From Mesostigma viride (Eukaryota > Streptophyta > Mesostigmatophyceae > Mesostigmatales > Mesostigmataceae): a DNA stretch of 64,000 nt. The stretch is from contig RPFO01000154.1 in NCBI GenBank assembly GCA_009746045.1, forward strand, positions 8,089,693 through 8,153,692, given 5' to 3'. Both the position numbers and the translations under genes were made by a program. Position 1 is the first letter of the stretch. Every line of letters starts with the position of its first letter. Below are positions 23,974-34,495 of the stretch, in pieces. The notes under the pieces are model-generated. The model did no database searches. It worked only from the letters and a program-made list of their open reading frames with translations, and was not told where the DNA came from.

Positions 23974-24885
23974 CGGGCTCAGCCTTCCCTGGGCTTGCTA
24001 GGGTCCGCCAGGGAGGGGGCTAAGAGTGACCCCCCCATTACTCTGGATGAAGTTGATTTGCTCCCTGCACAGGTTGAGAGTCTCCCACTTAAGGTTGAGA
24101 GTCCCCCTGCACAGGTTGAGGGTGCATCCATGGAGGAAGAACACAATGGGGTAGTGACTGGGTCTTCCCACGTCACCATGGTGAAAGCAGTTACCACAAG
24201 GCAACAACGTTCCCACATGGCTCTTGGAGGTAGTTTGCGTACTCCTTCAATGTTGGAGCGTGGAAGTCCTGCCTTAGGGCAGGAAGCTCCTCTAGAGGAG
24301 GAGGGTGAGGCTGATGGCCTGAATGATGCAATGGGGAGCATGGTTGTAAGTGAGCGTGCTGTTCCCAGCACCTCACCTGTATTTAATAAAATGTCTCTTG
24401 TGTCAAACATTGCATTGAGATTGCATCACATGTTTGGTCATGCTGCCCAGGCACTCCAGTTTGCAAGGAGGCTGGGAGGGACATCTTTGTTTAATGCAGT
24501 AAAACAGGTTGCTGAGGCTTGTTCCTGTAGGCTGGTTGCTCCCAAGCCTAAGAAGTCTCATGTCAGACAACCTGTGTTGCAGCCTGGATATGTACAATGT
24601 GATATCCAAGAAATCAGGAAACTGATTTTGTTGGTTGGTGTTGATAGATATACCAAGTACAAGGTGCTGGAGCTGTTGCAAGACAAGTCTAAGCCATGTT
24701 TGGTGGCTGGGCTCCAGGCTATCAGATCCAGAATGAAACCAGTGATCCAGCTGCAGTGTGATTTAGAATTTGAGTGCTGCATGGGGAATGAAGACCTCCC
24801 TGAGTTATTTTTGTACACAGGGAGTCCCATGGCAGTCAAGGCGTGGTGGAGAGGACAATCAGAGAACTCAAGACTATTCTGCTGA
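23974..24885 (+). pseudogene. Copia 1 integrase (frameshifted at 3' end)
   Basis: After a low-complexity acidic linker comes the zinc-binding part (RLHHMFGHAAQAL ... EACSCRL) and the catalytic core. First Asp in YVQCDIQEIRKL, second in IQLQCDLEFEC, and the Glu in HGSQGVVERTIRELKT. The last lies in the next frame, so a one-base frameshift sits around 24825. There is no ATG where this frame opens after the gag stop. It was presumably expressed as part of a gag-pol fusion. No protease motif lies between the gag knuckle and the integrase. Confidence 0.88.
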
Positions 24886-27569
24886 CGGAGAAGAAGATTC
24901 CAAGATTGGTTCCAGCTATTATCAAGACGGCCTGGTTAAGGTCAGTTGAGGACAGATTGAATGTCAGGGCATCCATGTATGTTGGAGAGGTCCCTGTGAC
25001 TCCATTATCATTGCATCTTCGGGAGCTCCCTACTGAGGTTGAGCAAGCCTGGAAAGATAGCCTTATGTTCAAGTTTGCCAAGTTGAGGCAGAAAGACAAG
25101 GGCTGGAGTGTTCTGAAACCTGTTGTTGGCCAGAGGGTAATTGTGTGGAAAGAGCCCAAGCTTGCAGGCAAGCGTGGTAGCTGGCACCCTGGAGTAGTGA
25201 CCAGGGTGGAACTAGCTGGGCACAAGTGCTGGGTGAAGATGGAGGATCCTCCCCAGAATGTGCACCGTCTGTCGTGGTCATATGTACGTCTAAGGGGTGC
25301 TGAAGCAGAGGCAGTAGCTCCTGATGTGACAACCTTGCCAGTTGGTCATGACGTCATCCCTGATCATCACGTTCAAGCTGGAAGTAATCCCCGGGTAAGT
25401 CCTGGCCAGACCCCTGGATCGGTTAACTTTCCATCCTTAGGACAGGCAGATGTGGTCCCCTCTAGCCTCACTAAGCATAGAGGTGTGGGCCTGAAAGATG
25501 TGGTGCTGGCTATGCAAAAAGCCAAGCAAGGACCTCGGGTGTCCAAGCTCAGCCAGTTGGAGGAGTCCGAGGATGCTGTCCTAGAGGTAGATACCAATGC
25601 TGAGGTTTCTGTTATGGGATCTCAACATACAGGTCAACGGCAGGTGCTTTCGCCTAGTTGTGCTTGGGTGTCTGACTTTAGTGGCAGGACACACATTATG
25701 GTATTGGGAGAGGTGCTGGTACCCTTCATGGGTGAGGATGTCACATTTCTTGTGCTTGAAGATTATGATGGCCCTATCATCTTGGGTCAAAATTTTCTGA
25801 GCTCTCCTAGAATTGTTGTGGCATCTGATAAGCTGAGAAAGTTTGGCTGGGGTAGCATACCCTTGGTCAATTTTAAAACCTCCCTTGCCAGTGTATTTAA
25901 TTCTGTGAAAGCGATCAAGAATGTGCAGTGGCCTGAGAATCAGATTCCTGTGGCTTCCAGTCTTGTTATGCCAGCTGCTCTACACCCTAGCAGTATTGGT
26001 ATTACTAAGAGATCACTGGCTGCTCATTCTCCTCTTAGCTATGATCAGCTTGTCCAGGAAATGAGTTCTCCTCTAATGTTTGAGGCCTGGAGGCTAGCAT
26101 TTGCCAAGGCTCTAGAGGAGTGGTTGCAGTTTGACTGCTGTCAGCCTGTGAATGAAGTTCCCCCATACAGTACACGGTTGAAGCTCAGATTCGTCATCAA
26201 GCGGAAGGAGGTGGAGGGGGTGTCTGTTCCCCATGTGCGTCCAGTTCTCAATGAATACCGTGGTACTGGGGATCTTCTGGGCGAGGAGTTGTATACACCT
26301 GGGATGCTACATGATACATGGCGTATTTTATTGTGCCTGTATGTCGGTATGCTGAACCAGGGTGCTGATATGTCTTCAGTTCTGCTAGATTTCAAGAGAG
26401 CATTTCTGAAGGGTGATCCCAGTGTGGCTCAGCAGGTGTGGCATTGTGAAACTCCATTTCATGTGCCAGTTCCTGTAGCCTGGCAGGCAGAGCTCCAGTC
26501 TAGCTACCTGCTGATTCTGAAGGGTCTAGAAGGTCTCAGGTCCAGTCCCATCATTTGGAGGCTCACCTTGGAAGACTTCTTGACTAAACACTGTGGGTTG
26601 AAGGTGTCATCTGTGGACCCATGTTTATTGCTGGGTAGGTGGCATGATTTACCTGTGTATGCTAGCCTGCATGGTGATGACTTGCACTTGATTGCTCCCA
26701 CTAAGTGGTTGAGTCAGTTTGTGCCCATCATTAATGATGCATTTCCTTTGGGAAAAGAATTGTGGCAGAAGCCTGGAGAGGCTGTCACGTTCTGTGGAAT
26801 GCAGGCTACATTGGTTCAGGAGGGGAGTCAGTGGCTGATTAAGCTGCAGGCGGGCAATGACTACAAGAGTACCATTCTTCAATCTGTTCCAGAGGTCATG
26901 ACGTCATCCATTGCACCTGAGCTGAAAGGCAAGTTGGCCTGGTATGGCAGCATTTGTGGGCCTGACATGATGGTCCATAGCAGATCCCCTGATGATGTGC
27001 TAATTCTGGAGGAGCCTTCCCAGATTATTGCACATGTTAACAAGTCTCCTGGTATTACTTTAGCTGGGATTGATTTGTCTTTGCCATTTTCCTTGGATAT
27101 CTATGTTGATAGCTCCATGGATAGCAGGCAAGTTTCTAAGGTCAGAGGCAGGTCAGCTGGCTTGTTTGTGCTTCAGCAACATAGGCCTAGTCTTGTGGCC
27201 TGGTACAGTCGTCTTCAAAGAAGGGTTGCTGTGAGTTCAGATGTCTCTGAGTGCAGAGCCATTTGTGAAGGGATTCAGTCCAGTTTGTACATCAAGGAGC
27301 TGTTGCTAGCTATGGCTTCAGTGACTCCTCATACTCTTCAGATGGAAACCTTGATCCTTTCAGATAACATGGGCATGGTCCAGTTTGTGCACAAGCAGTT
27401 GGCCAGGAGCAGAGATCTGGATTATCTCCTGTTGAAGGAGTTGGCAGGTCTGGTGGATATTCAACATCTTCCAGGTTCTGAGAATCCTGCTGATGCCTTG
27501 ACCAAGTTACCTCACAAGTCTGCTGAGCAATATAAGCTTCTTTACAAGCTGATGAGCTCCTCTGTGTGA
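24843..27569 (+). CDS. Copia 1 integrase C-terminus - aspartic protease - RT - RNase H
   Basis: An uninterrupted frame of 908 codons. Residues ~1-130 finish the integrase (VVERTIRELKT; basic GKRGSWHPGV segment). The protease follows at ~250-330: DTNAEVSVM and the distal PIILGQNFL. RT occupies ~420-720 with DFKRAFLKGDP near 516 and HGDD at 26670-26681 (residues 610-613). RNase H starts near 750 (IYVDSSMDSRQVSK), with SECRAI and SENPADALTKLP. RT/RH motifs are clearly Ty1/Copia type. Protease downstream of integrase, DTN for DTG and HGDD for YVDD are unusual. No ATG is needed if it was made as a polyprotein. The length is intact. Confidence 0.93.
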   Translation: MVERTIRELKTILLTEKKIPRLVPAIIKTAWLRSVEDRLNVRASMYVGEVPVTPLSLHLRELPTEVEQAWKDSLMFKFAKLRQKDKGWSVLKPVVGQRVIVWKEPKLAGKRGSWHPGVVTRVELAGHKCWVKMEDPPQNVHRLSWSYVRLRGAEAEAVAPDVTTLPVGHDVIPDHHVQAGSNPRVSPGQTPGSVNFPSLGQADVVPSSLTKHRGVGLKDVVLAMQKAKQGPRVSKLSQLEESEDAVLEVDTNAEVSVMGSQHTGQRQVLSPSCAWVSDFSGRTHIMVLGEVLVPFMGEDVTFLVLEDYDGPIILGQNFLSSPRIVVASDKLRKFGWGSIPLVNFKTSLASVFNSVKAIKNVQWPENQIPVASSLVMPAALHPSSIGITKRSLAAHSPLSYDQLVQEMSSPLMFEAWRLAFAKALEEWLQFDCCQPVNEVPPYSTRLKLRFVIKRKEVEGVSVPHVRPVLNEYRGTGDLLGEELYTPGMLHDTWRILLCLYVGMLNQGADMSSVLLDFKRAFLKGDPSVAQQVWHCETPFHVPVPVAWQAELQSSYLLILKGLEGLRSSPIIWRLTLEDFLTKHCGLKVSSVDPCLLLGRWHDLPVYASLHGDDLHLIAPTKWLSQFVPIINDAFPLGKELWQKPGEAVTFCGMQATLVQEGSQWLIKLQAGNDYKSTILQSVPEVMTSSIAPELKGKLAWYGSICGPDMMVHSRSPDDVLILEEPSQIIAHVNKSPGITLAGIDLSLPFSLDIYVDSSMDSRQVSKVRGRSAGLFVLQQHRPSLVAWYSRLQRRVAVSSDVSECRAICEGIQSSLYIKELLLAMASVTPHTLQMETLILSDNMGMVQFVHKQLARSRDLDYLLLKELAGLVDIQHLPGSENPADALTKLPHKSAEQYKLLYKLMSSSV

Positions 27570-28276
27570 GTTGAGCAATTCCAGTTGGAGCTTTGAGTTT
27601 GGTGACTGATTGGGTGAGAAGAGCTAACATAGAGCTGGGCTCTGTTATGCTGAGAGCTGTGATGCTCTGAGGGCAGTAATGCTCTGTGTACATATGTGTA
27701 TAATACTGTATTCTATGTAATGCTCAGTCATGGAGCATGATGTTGGTTGGGGGTTTGTCCTCAGTTTGAGGTTTGTCTCAACCAAAGGGATTTTATAGGG
27801 CAGGGTTCGATTCCCTGGGGCTGCTTAGGCGGATTTTCCCGGATTGGCTGGCCCATCAACCTTGCTGGTGAGGTGGCGACAGGTCCCCCTAGTTTTGTCC
27901 CAGACAGAGGAATGTAGTTTGTCATGTGCTTAATATATTTTGTGATGTGCTATTTCTCAGTCCATGGTGGGCGCCAGTTCTGATAACTATCAATGTCTAC
28001 CTGATAAGGTCTTGTGGGTAACTTGTGGGGTTCCAATCAGGAGCCATTATGGTGATGATTCCATTTTGGTCATTATTCTGGTTAGCCACAAGCTGCTATT
28101 CCAAACACTTGGCTTTCTACTTCCAGTGGATAGGGAATTCATTGTAATTCGTCATGGCTGAGATGTGTTGTGATCTGGTGCTTGATTAATCCCGAGCAGA
28201 GACTACAGAGAGCTGGGAGGGATGTCAAGTGCTATGCATGTTGTTTCTATATATGTGTTGCCAAGCCTAACAGCTC
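27570..28276 (+). other. Copia 1 3' untranslated region
   Basis: About 700 bp between the pol stop and the polypurine tracts. Short open frames here have no recognisable motif. Confidence 0.6.
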
Positions 28277-28345
28277 TAAAAGAAAGAAAGGGCTGGAGTT
28301 AATATGGCTGTTATGTCCAAGCTCTAAAAGAGAAGAAAGGGCTGG
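28277..28345 (+). promoter_or_regulatory. Copia 1 polypurine tract, present twice
   Basis: AGAGAAGAAAGGGCTGG ends at 28345 immediately before the 3' LTR. About 60 bp upstream (28277-28308) a second copy, CTCTAAAAGAAAGAAAGGG, is followed by CTGGAGTTAATAT, reproducing the LTR's first nine bases. It looks like a tandem duplication of the plus-strand primer and LTR edge. Confidence 0.65.
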
Positions 28346-28973
28346 AGTTAATATTGCCTGGCAAGCAATATTATTCTACTAAGCTACTTGGCTTGTAGAG
28401 ATTCTACTTCCGGTTACTACAATCCAGAAACGGGTTCATTCTGATGAGTATTGCTCGAGATATGAGCAAGATACTGTTCTACTACATTCTACTTGGATTC
28501 GGTGATTCTACGGTGGTTCTTCAAGTGACGCGTGGCATACGGCGTCTTGTCACAGTGTACGATAGGACATTTAGTCTCCGACACTGCGGTCTATTCAATG
28601 CTATTGATTAGACGTAACAAATAGTGACAGGACTTGTGCGACAGGACACTGATGTGACTATTTATGGATAACGAGTCGAGATCTGCTGGTCCAGAGTGAA
28701 GGACAGCAATATTGTGAGATGATCTGTCCTATCAGTCATCTGGATGTGACTGCGTCACAATTAGTATATAACGAGCAGGACGCTGCCACTTGGTAGCACC
28801 ACTTTCCCTGCACCTGTGTCCTCGCACCTTCGGCGACGGTTCTCACGTGCCTCGTGCGTTCTGTGCTGGTAGCCATAACCAGCAACGTAAACCTATTGAT
28901 TAATATAACTACTTCCTCTGTAGATATTAATCAGTGCAGGCTGAACCACAGTTCAGCCACAGTTTCATTAACT
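28346..28973 (+). repeat. Copia 1 3' LTR
   Basis: Same length and sequence as the 5' LTR apart from one base noticed. It is followed by the TSD TGTGG. Confidence 0.92.
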
Positions 28974-28978
28974 TGTGG

Positions 28979-29239
28979 TCCTGGCTAAATAATTCCGACT
29001 AATATCAATCAATGCAATTATCAATTACGTCTCAAGCATGTTCCATCAATGTCCACACATATCTTTCTTTTCCCTTTCAACAGGTTCCCTCTCTATTACT
29101 GTTGTAAAAAAGGATTGATTTCAATTGTTTTCCTTTTCTGATAGGTTGTTAAAGGTTTTCCCTTTTCATTTTCCTTGCTTTATTTTAGGTTCCTGTAATT
29201 TTTCTTATTAAAACCTTACTTGTTTTTCCTTCTATTTAC
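28979..29239 (+). other. Gypsy B spacer before gag
   Basis: Pyrimidine-rich non-coding sequence (TCTTTCTTTTCCCTTTC). It continues the 21224-21501 segment once Copia 1 and one TSD copy are removed. Confidence 0.5.
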
Positions 29240-30203
29240 CATGAATCCAGTGGGTGGAGAGATGTCACCTATACCGACCACTACTAATACTAATACTACT
29301 GCTAATAATAACAACAATACTAGGGTTAATAGACGGGACTCACTTGAAACGTTACACCACCTCACTCCTCAAGGTATCCTACGTACCTCAACTCCTTCCC
29401 CTACCACTAGTGGTCGTCGTCGTTCCTCTGTTACCCCTCCTACCTATGAACAACGTATGCGTGTCTGATTTAGTGAAGACCCCTCTTTTACCTTGAACCA
29501 GGCCCCTGCCCCTCCTGCAACCTTGGCTCAACCCTTTACTAGGTCCTCACTTCCTGAGCACGTTTCTAGGCCTCAACCTCATCCTGGTTCCTCCATCCCT
29601 GCTTATAATATGGGTCGCAACCCTGCTCCTGTAGGCCCTTCTGGTCGCCCTAGTGCAGTTCCCTTTCACCCTCCTGCTTCTTGGTCCTACCCTGACACGG
29701 CCTACGAGGCTGCCCAGGTTCCTTCCCGTGTAGCAGAGTTAGAAGTTAATATTGATTTTAGCACCATGCCCCTGGATGACAGAAATTATGATCATTTTAC
29801 CTATTCTTCCCTTCGTGAACCTTATACTGTCCCCTTCTCCTATGGGCACCAGCCTGAAACGATGGCCCCGTCTAGGCCTTGATCCAAAACCTATCCTCTC
29901 CCTTCCTTCTATCCATCGTATGTAGCAGTGGAAGACAGTGGCCCTATGGGTAGATCCGATCCTTCCCATCCTCCTAAGCCTCCTGCTCTTCCCCTCTTTG
30001 CTAACCTTCCTAAACTAGATGTCAAGTCTACCCCTCAACAGTTTTTCACCTTTATTATGCTGCTGACTCAAAACACAGAGTCGTGGCGAAATCATAATAG
30101 ATGGCGTCTCCCTGATGCAGTGTTGGTCCCTCATTATCTCACCACCTGCATTACCTCTGAGCTTGCAACCCTCATTCAGTGTGAATCCTTGGCTAGATCA
30201 TGA
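29240..30203 (+). pseudogene. Gypsy B gag (frameshifted, truncated)
   Basis: The start is MNPVGGEMSPIPTTTNTNTT; stops or frame changes occur near 29468 and 29882. Pieces include MPLDDRNYDHFTYSSLREP, corresponding to LDLNDPGYEHPTSV in Gypsy C gag, then PPALPLFANLPKLDVKSTPQ and a helical segment to 30203. The element is cut at about 30195; no pol follows. It matches Gypsy A/C gag in layout (disordered proline-rich N-terminus, a D-P/R-x-Y-x-H box, then a capsid-like region). Confidence 0.65.
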
Positions 30204-32428
30204 GCACGCCGCACTTGCCCTCCACCTGGTTAAGGCAAGAGACAAGTGCAGCGTGCGTTTCCGATGCCTGCTCCGCAGTGTGTAGCGCCGTGAACTGGGG
30301 TTGTAGCTCGTGGACGACCCGGGTTTCCACATTGGAGACCCGGGCCTCCACCGTGTTGAGCGTGGTGTTCAGCGATGTCATCTTTTCGGCCATGCATGCA
30401 GTGGCCAGGTCACGTGCTCCTCCAGCACTGCGCGGATGTCATCCTTGCAGAGGGAGGGAGCCGATGGGGCTGCCAGCTGCGCGGCAGAGTTCCATTATAC
30501 GCAATACGCGGTTATACGCGCGGGGTCCGTATAATGGATAATACGGTATAATACGGTATTATCCGGAAATTATACGCAAATACTGGATTTAATCGTTTTG
30601 GGGGTTGTTTCATGTTTTTTGATATCATTTCAAGCAGTCCACATGTTTCTGACACTAAATTACACATGATACATGGGTTGCCACTGCTCAGCAGTGCTTG
30701 GGAACACTGGACGTGTAAACCGGGGTTCCTGAGGAGCTAGATTACCTATGCATTATACCCTAAAAAACAACGCCAAATGAAATGGAAAGATGAAAAAAGC
30801 AAAAGAAGTAAGATGGCTATGCTTCCATGCAAGCAGGTCCTGGGCATCTCCATGTTTCTTGTATGCATGAGGAGCACACAAGAAGAAGTCTGACTTTGGC
30901 GAGCAAAACAAGAAATAGTGGCTAGATCTGGCCAGAAAACCACTTGTTTCGAGATGCTTTTAGCAAGAAAAAACATCGCGTTATCAAGCTTATCATATTT
31001 ATAAACAATGCCAAGCACTACGTCACTGCTTCGATGAAGCATAAGCTAATAGCAGACAAATCTGGTCCAAAATCTGCATGTCGTCGTGGTATTCCCCATG
31101 CAACCATCACAAGCCAACAATGCGTAGAGGCAGTAAAGCAACCAAAAGACAAGCAGAAAACCTCCATTACAGGTCTACGATTATTTTACAATCCACCCAA
31201 CAACTTGATACAGTACAATGAACACGTGAACAGGATAGCACGTACCAGATCAAAACCGCATATTACCTTTCTTGACGGAGCCAGCATGCCCACCTGATGG
31301 ACGTAGCTGCGAGCCTTTCCTGGCCGTCGTCGCTTATAAATCATGTAAGGAATAACGTGAAACAGCTATCCGCGTTCAAATGTAGGGGCATTTCCCGCCT
31401 ATCAACAGTTAGCACATGCACGGTCGCCACCTGGTTGCTGAAACGAGGTTGCCGCATCGAGCAGAAGGTCGAGACACATCCGCGCACATCCCAACGCTGC
31501 CTGGCCAAGGATATAAGCTTTTCAAGACCTAAGGATCATGCCTAAAATGTAAAGCGGCCATGCTCTCGTACCAGTCAGTTTTCTGTATGACTTCAATATT
31601 CGGTGCATGCCTGCCCGAGAGGCAAGGGCAGAGACCTAAACAGCATGGAGGGTTGCCATGCTACAGTGTAGCTTGCTTGTAAGATCCTTGTGTCTCACGG
31701 TCGCCAAATGTCAACCAGTGAATGGTTTCCGTAGTGTTTCTAAGTTCCCTTGCTTTCCCGCCTTGGTTCCCGCACGAAAAATTTGGCTGCCGGACCTCGG
31801 ATGAGCGCGAAAACCCCATTATACGCGCGCTGATACGTGTTATTCGCCGTATTATACGTAAAAATACGCAAATCGTATAAAACGGATAAAAATTATCCGC
31901 TCGACCTTGTATAACGCGTATTATACCGTATAATACCGTATAATACGCCGTATAATGGAACTCTGCTGCGCGGGGGCTGGAGCGCTGAGCGCTCTGCTGA
32001 TGTCGCCGAGGCTGCCGGCCGGGCGCTGGTAGTAGCTGGTCAAGATAAACAGGCGCTGGCGCGTGGTTCGTCGTAAGTGTAGAGCCATGCAGGACGTGTC
32101 GCGGTAGTCGATAGCGGCGCCCGCCCCCTTCTGGGTCACGAAGAGCTTCCGTTCCTGTGCGAGGAACTGGAGAACCTCGACGCATTCCTGCGGCGACAGC
32201 CCCTGCCTGCAGTCGAGGAGGGAGAACATTCTGTCGCCGGGCAAGAGTTGATTGGCTCCATTTGTGGCGATCGTGGCATGGTTTCTTTGGCTCAGGCGAG
32301 GCGCTTGGCGATGGTTTGGCGGATAAGCCTGGCGGCTTGACAAGGGCGAGGGCGAGGGGGTTGAGCTGGGCGCTGGGAAGCTGTTCCAGCTCCTTTTCCA
32401 GCCCTCGTTTGGCTTTCGGAGTCGTCAT
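30193..32428 (-). pseudogene. Unrecognised coiled-coil ORF interrupted by a hAT element
   Basis: The minus-strand frame from ATG 32428 starts MTTPKAKRGLEKELEQLPSA. A shifted frame carries LSPQECVEVLQFLAQERKLF and TRQRLFILTSYYQRPAGSL up to the hAT insertion at 31973. After the element, the same frame resumes as LAAPSAPSLCKDDIRAVLEE. Another shift leads to MTSLNTTLNTVEARVSNVET and a heptad-like coiled coil ending at 30193. I do not recognise the protein; an ORF1-type nucleic-acid-binding protein of a retroelement is one possibility. At least two frameshifts plus the insertion make it inactive. Confidence 0.45.
30485..31965. mobile_element. hAT-type DNA transposon, non-autonomous (TSD CTGCGCGG)
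   Basis: The 8-bp duplication CTGCGCGG lies at 30477-30484 and 31966-31973. The ends are inverted: CAGAGTTCCATTATACG left, CGTATAATGGAACTCTG right. Both subterminal regions contain repeated TATAATACGG-like and CGGTATTATACGG motifs, the sort of sites bound by hAT transposases. The CAG-A/G-G start and the 8-bp TSD are diagnostic of hAT. The 1,481-bp interior has no transposase motif on either strand. An exon-like stretch ending in GAAAG|GTAATA on the minus strand near 31268 may be captured sequence. Confidence 0.88.
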
Positions 32429-33118
32429 AGCTGCTTGTCACGTGTGTTACTGTTTGGATACTGCGTGTCAGCCGTACTGCCGCGTGTGTGTGCGTCTTAA
32501 AAAGGCGCATCGAATGCAAGTGGTCTGACCGAATTTGGGGCTCAGACGCAAAAGATCTGAGCTCCGCCGTCAGCCATACCGCCGTCAGCCATTTTCGTTC
32601 GAGAGTAATGTGTGCACATACAGTGTGCACATACAGGGATTAACAGCACTCCGGTGCTCCGTGACTGCCTAACAGGAGCATGAGTCAATTCACCCCGATG
32701 GAATATGGATGGATGTGCAGATGGGAGCACACATTCCTACCGGTCTAATCTATATCTAGTGTGCCAGACCCTAGTGCATGGTCTTGCCTAGCATGCTTGC
32801 CGCGCTTATATTCCCCACGGGAGGGGGGTTGTTGTCTTCTATTATAATTACCTGAACCCACTTGGCCTTGTCTATAGATCATCTTGTTCCAAATCACTGA
32901 GAGGCCCAAGCCCCCCATGTCTTTTTTAAATTGAATTAAATTACATCATAACATGACTCCGTTGGGAGATCATGTAGCACATATTCCTTGATGGGGGGAG
33001 GTGGGCGAAGCCGCGTAATCGAACTAACCTAACTCTAAGCTATCTAGTCTAGAAAATCCTAACTACACTACTCAGCAAAGCGCCCCAGTTCCGCTATCTA
33101 TATCTCTTCTTTGAGCTG
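32429..33118. other. Non-coding stretch with short GGAT seed repeat
   Basis: No gene recognised. Near 32695 CCCCGATGGAATATGGATGGATG is followed by ACACATTCCTACCGG, resembling the flanks of the long GGGA array at 58.6-59.3 kb. 33000-33118 is probably the 3' untranslated part of LINE-A. Confidence 0.45.
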
Positions 33119-33803
33119 ATCCTTGAAAGTGCGGGCCTCGCGGCGTCTAGCACTCTCGGGCCCGTCCCACGTGAGGACGGCGCCTGCCTGGCTGGGCAGG
33201 CCGCAGCCCAGCGGGGTGGCCGCGGGAAGTGTCTACCTGATTGGTGCGAGCTAAGTGTCCTACGAGCTGCAATCGACGCTGCTTGATGGTGCTAGCTGGA
33301 AGTAAGTGGCATGCCTAGGTACAGATCCTCCCGGCGGACGGACGTGTGCGGCGTAGCCCACACGGAAAATGGACCGCAGCATGTTGGTGACCGCGCCGTC
33401 CAGCTTTTTCACGATGAAGGTCGGCTGTGAGGGTCCACGCCTCGGCCTCAATACTCGTGAGCACTGGCGGGAAGGACCAAGACCTTAAACAGATCCTGTT
33501 TCTCGAGCTTAATAGGCCACTGTGGTAATTGCGCCACAGGGCCCTGTATTGCCGTAAAGCGTGCCAGGCAAGGGAGATGCGATGGTCTACGCCAGCCTCG
33601 CAGCTGGGGAGTAAACTGCCGGCACCAGCCAGTTGACGCAACTGGTCCCGGTACTGGACGCCGGAGCCGTAAAGAAGGAAGCTAGAGGTCTGGCGGGGAC
33701 TGGTCGGGCGGGAGCCCTACCGCCAGGCCGGGCCTCTGTCTTCTTGCTGACCTCAAGGCCTACCAGTGACCCGGGCTTCGATAGCCAGGCAGTCGAGCCA
33801 TGT
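33119..33803 (-). pseudogene. LINE-A, 3' part (post-RT region)
   Basis: The minus strand continues the RT from the 50.8-kb piece: TWLDCLAIEARVTG, then AGAGSLLPSCEAGVDHRISL, RQYRALWRN, EAEAWTLTADLHREKAG and RRLQLVGHLARTNQVDTS. The A/E-x-W-T-L-T and G-H-L-A-R boxes are standard in the C-terminal part of conventional LINE polyproteins. Frames shift several times, so it is dead. It was separated from its 5' part by the Gypsy A insertion. Confidence 0.8.
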
Positions 33804-33808
33804 CTGTG

Positions 33809-34495
33809 TGTTGCGAGCCCGACCCTTGGAACGGGCGCAACAATGGAATAAATTATGTATTTTGGCTTGTTGTCATAGTCCGTAGGACTTTGGGACTCAT
33901 TTCGGGACTTAATTTGGGAATTGGCCCTTGGTAAGGACTTTTGTATGGAGTTATGACAGTTGTGTGATTCGGACTAGTTATTTTGGGCCTAGGTTGATGT
34001 ATGAGATCTTCTAGGAGCCGGTGCAGTCGCGCCGCGCTGCGTACTTTACAGCTGCTTGAGATCTTGTACTCATGCGTGGATTCTGTAGGCAAGGGACGAT
34101 GTCGACCCGAGGATCTTGTGTGGACTGCATGCTTCGGAATTAATTCTCTGGAAGGTTGGCGCCATGTCGGCGCCACTTGCCAGCTTGGTGGCAGACCTAG
34201 GTGAAATTGGTCCGAGGGCGAGAGTCTCATCCTCGATCTTGGCTCGGAATGAAATGAGTGTGTTATAACCCGTCTGAACCCGGGGCATTATTCCAACTGC
34301 ATTTGGTAGCTCTATCCTAAATGTAGGTTGTGTAGATTAATGCAATATCAATCATCGTGAGCCGTAACAGAGCAAAAGCCGCATCTGTTCCGTTAATCCC
34401 ACTCCCATAGATAGAGTGGTCGCAGTTAGCCGAGAAACCCGTAATAACCTACCCTGACATAGGATCTTTCGCACGACCCGGACGGGTTCGTTACA
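33809..34495 (+). repeat. Gypsy A 5' LTR
   Basis: TGTTGCGAGCCCGACCC to GACGGGTTCGTTACA: TG...CA ends. It differs from the 3' LTR by scattered substitutions and small indels. CTGGTTATCGAGGTTTAG follows, with the TGG of the primer-binding site starting at 34497. Confidence 0.92.

Larger units (their letters stand above)
21502..28973 (+). mobile_element. Copia 1: complete LTR retrotransposon with gag-IN-PR-RT-RH order
   Basis: The element is 7,472 bp, bounded by 628-bp LTRs (21502-22129 and 28346-28973) and a 5-bp TSD TGTGG (21497-21501 and 28974-28978). The LTRs have the same length and I find one mismatch (A at 21657, G at 28501), so insertion is recent. The coding order is an upstream ORF, gag with CCHC knuckle, integrase, aspartic protease, RT and RNase H. 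Frameshifts at 23671-23677 and about 24825 plus a stop at 23971-23973 interrupt it. It sits inside Gypsy B. Confidence 0.95.

Noticed and set aside
27964-28382. Two short open frames in the Copia 1 3' region as extra genes
   Set aside because: They overlap the duplicated polypurine tracts and LTR edge and show no domain.
31661-31960. Minus-strand frame extending the coiled-coil ORF into the hAT end
   Set aside because: It reads through hAT terminal repeats and is a chance fusion created by the insertion.
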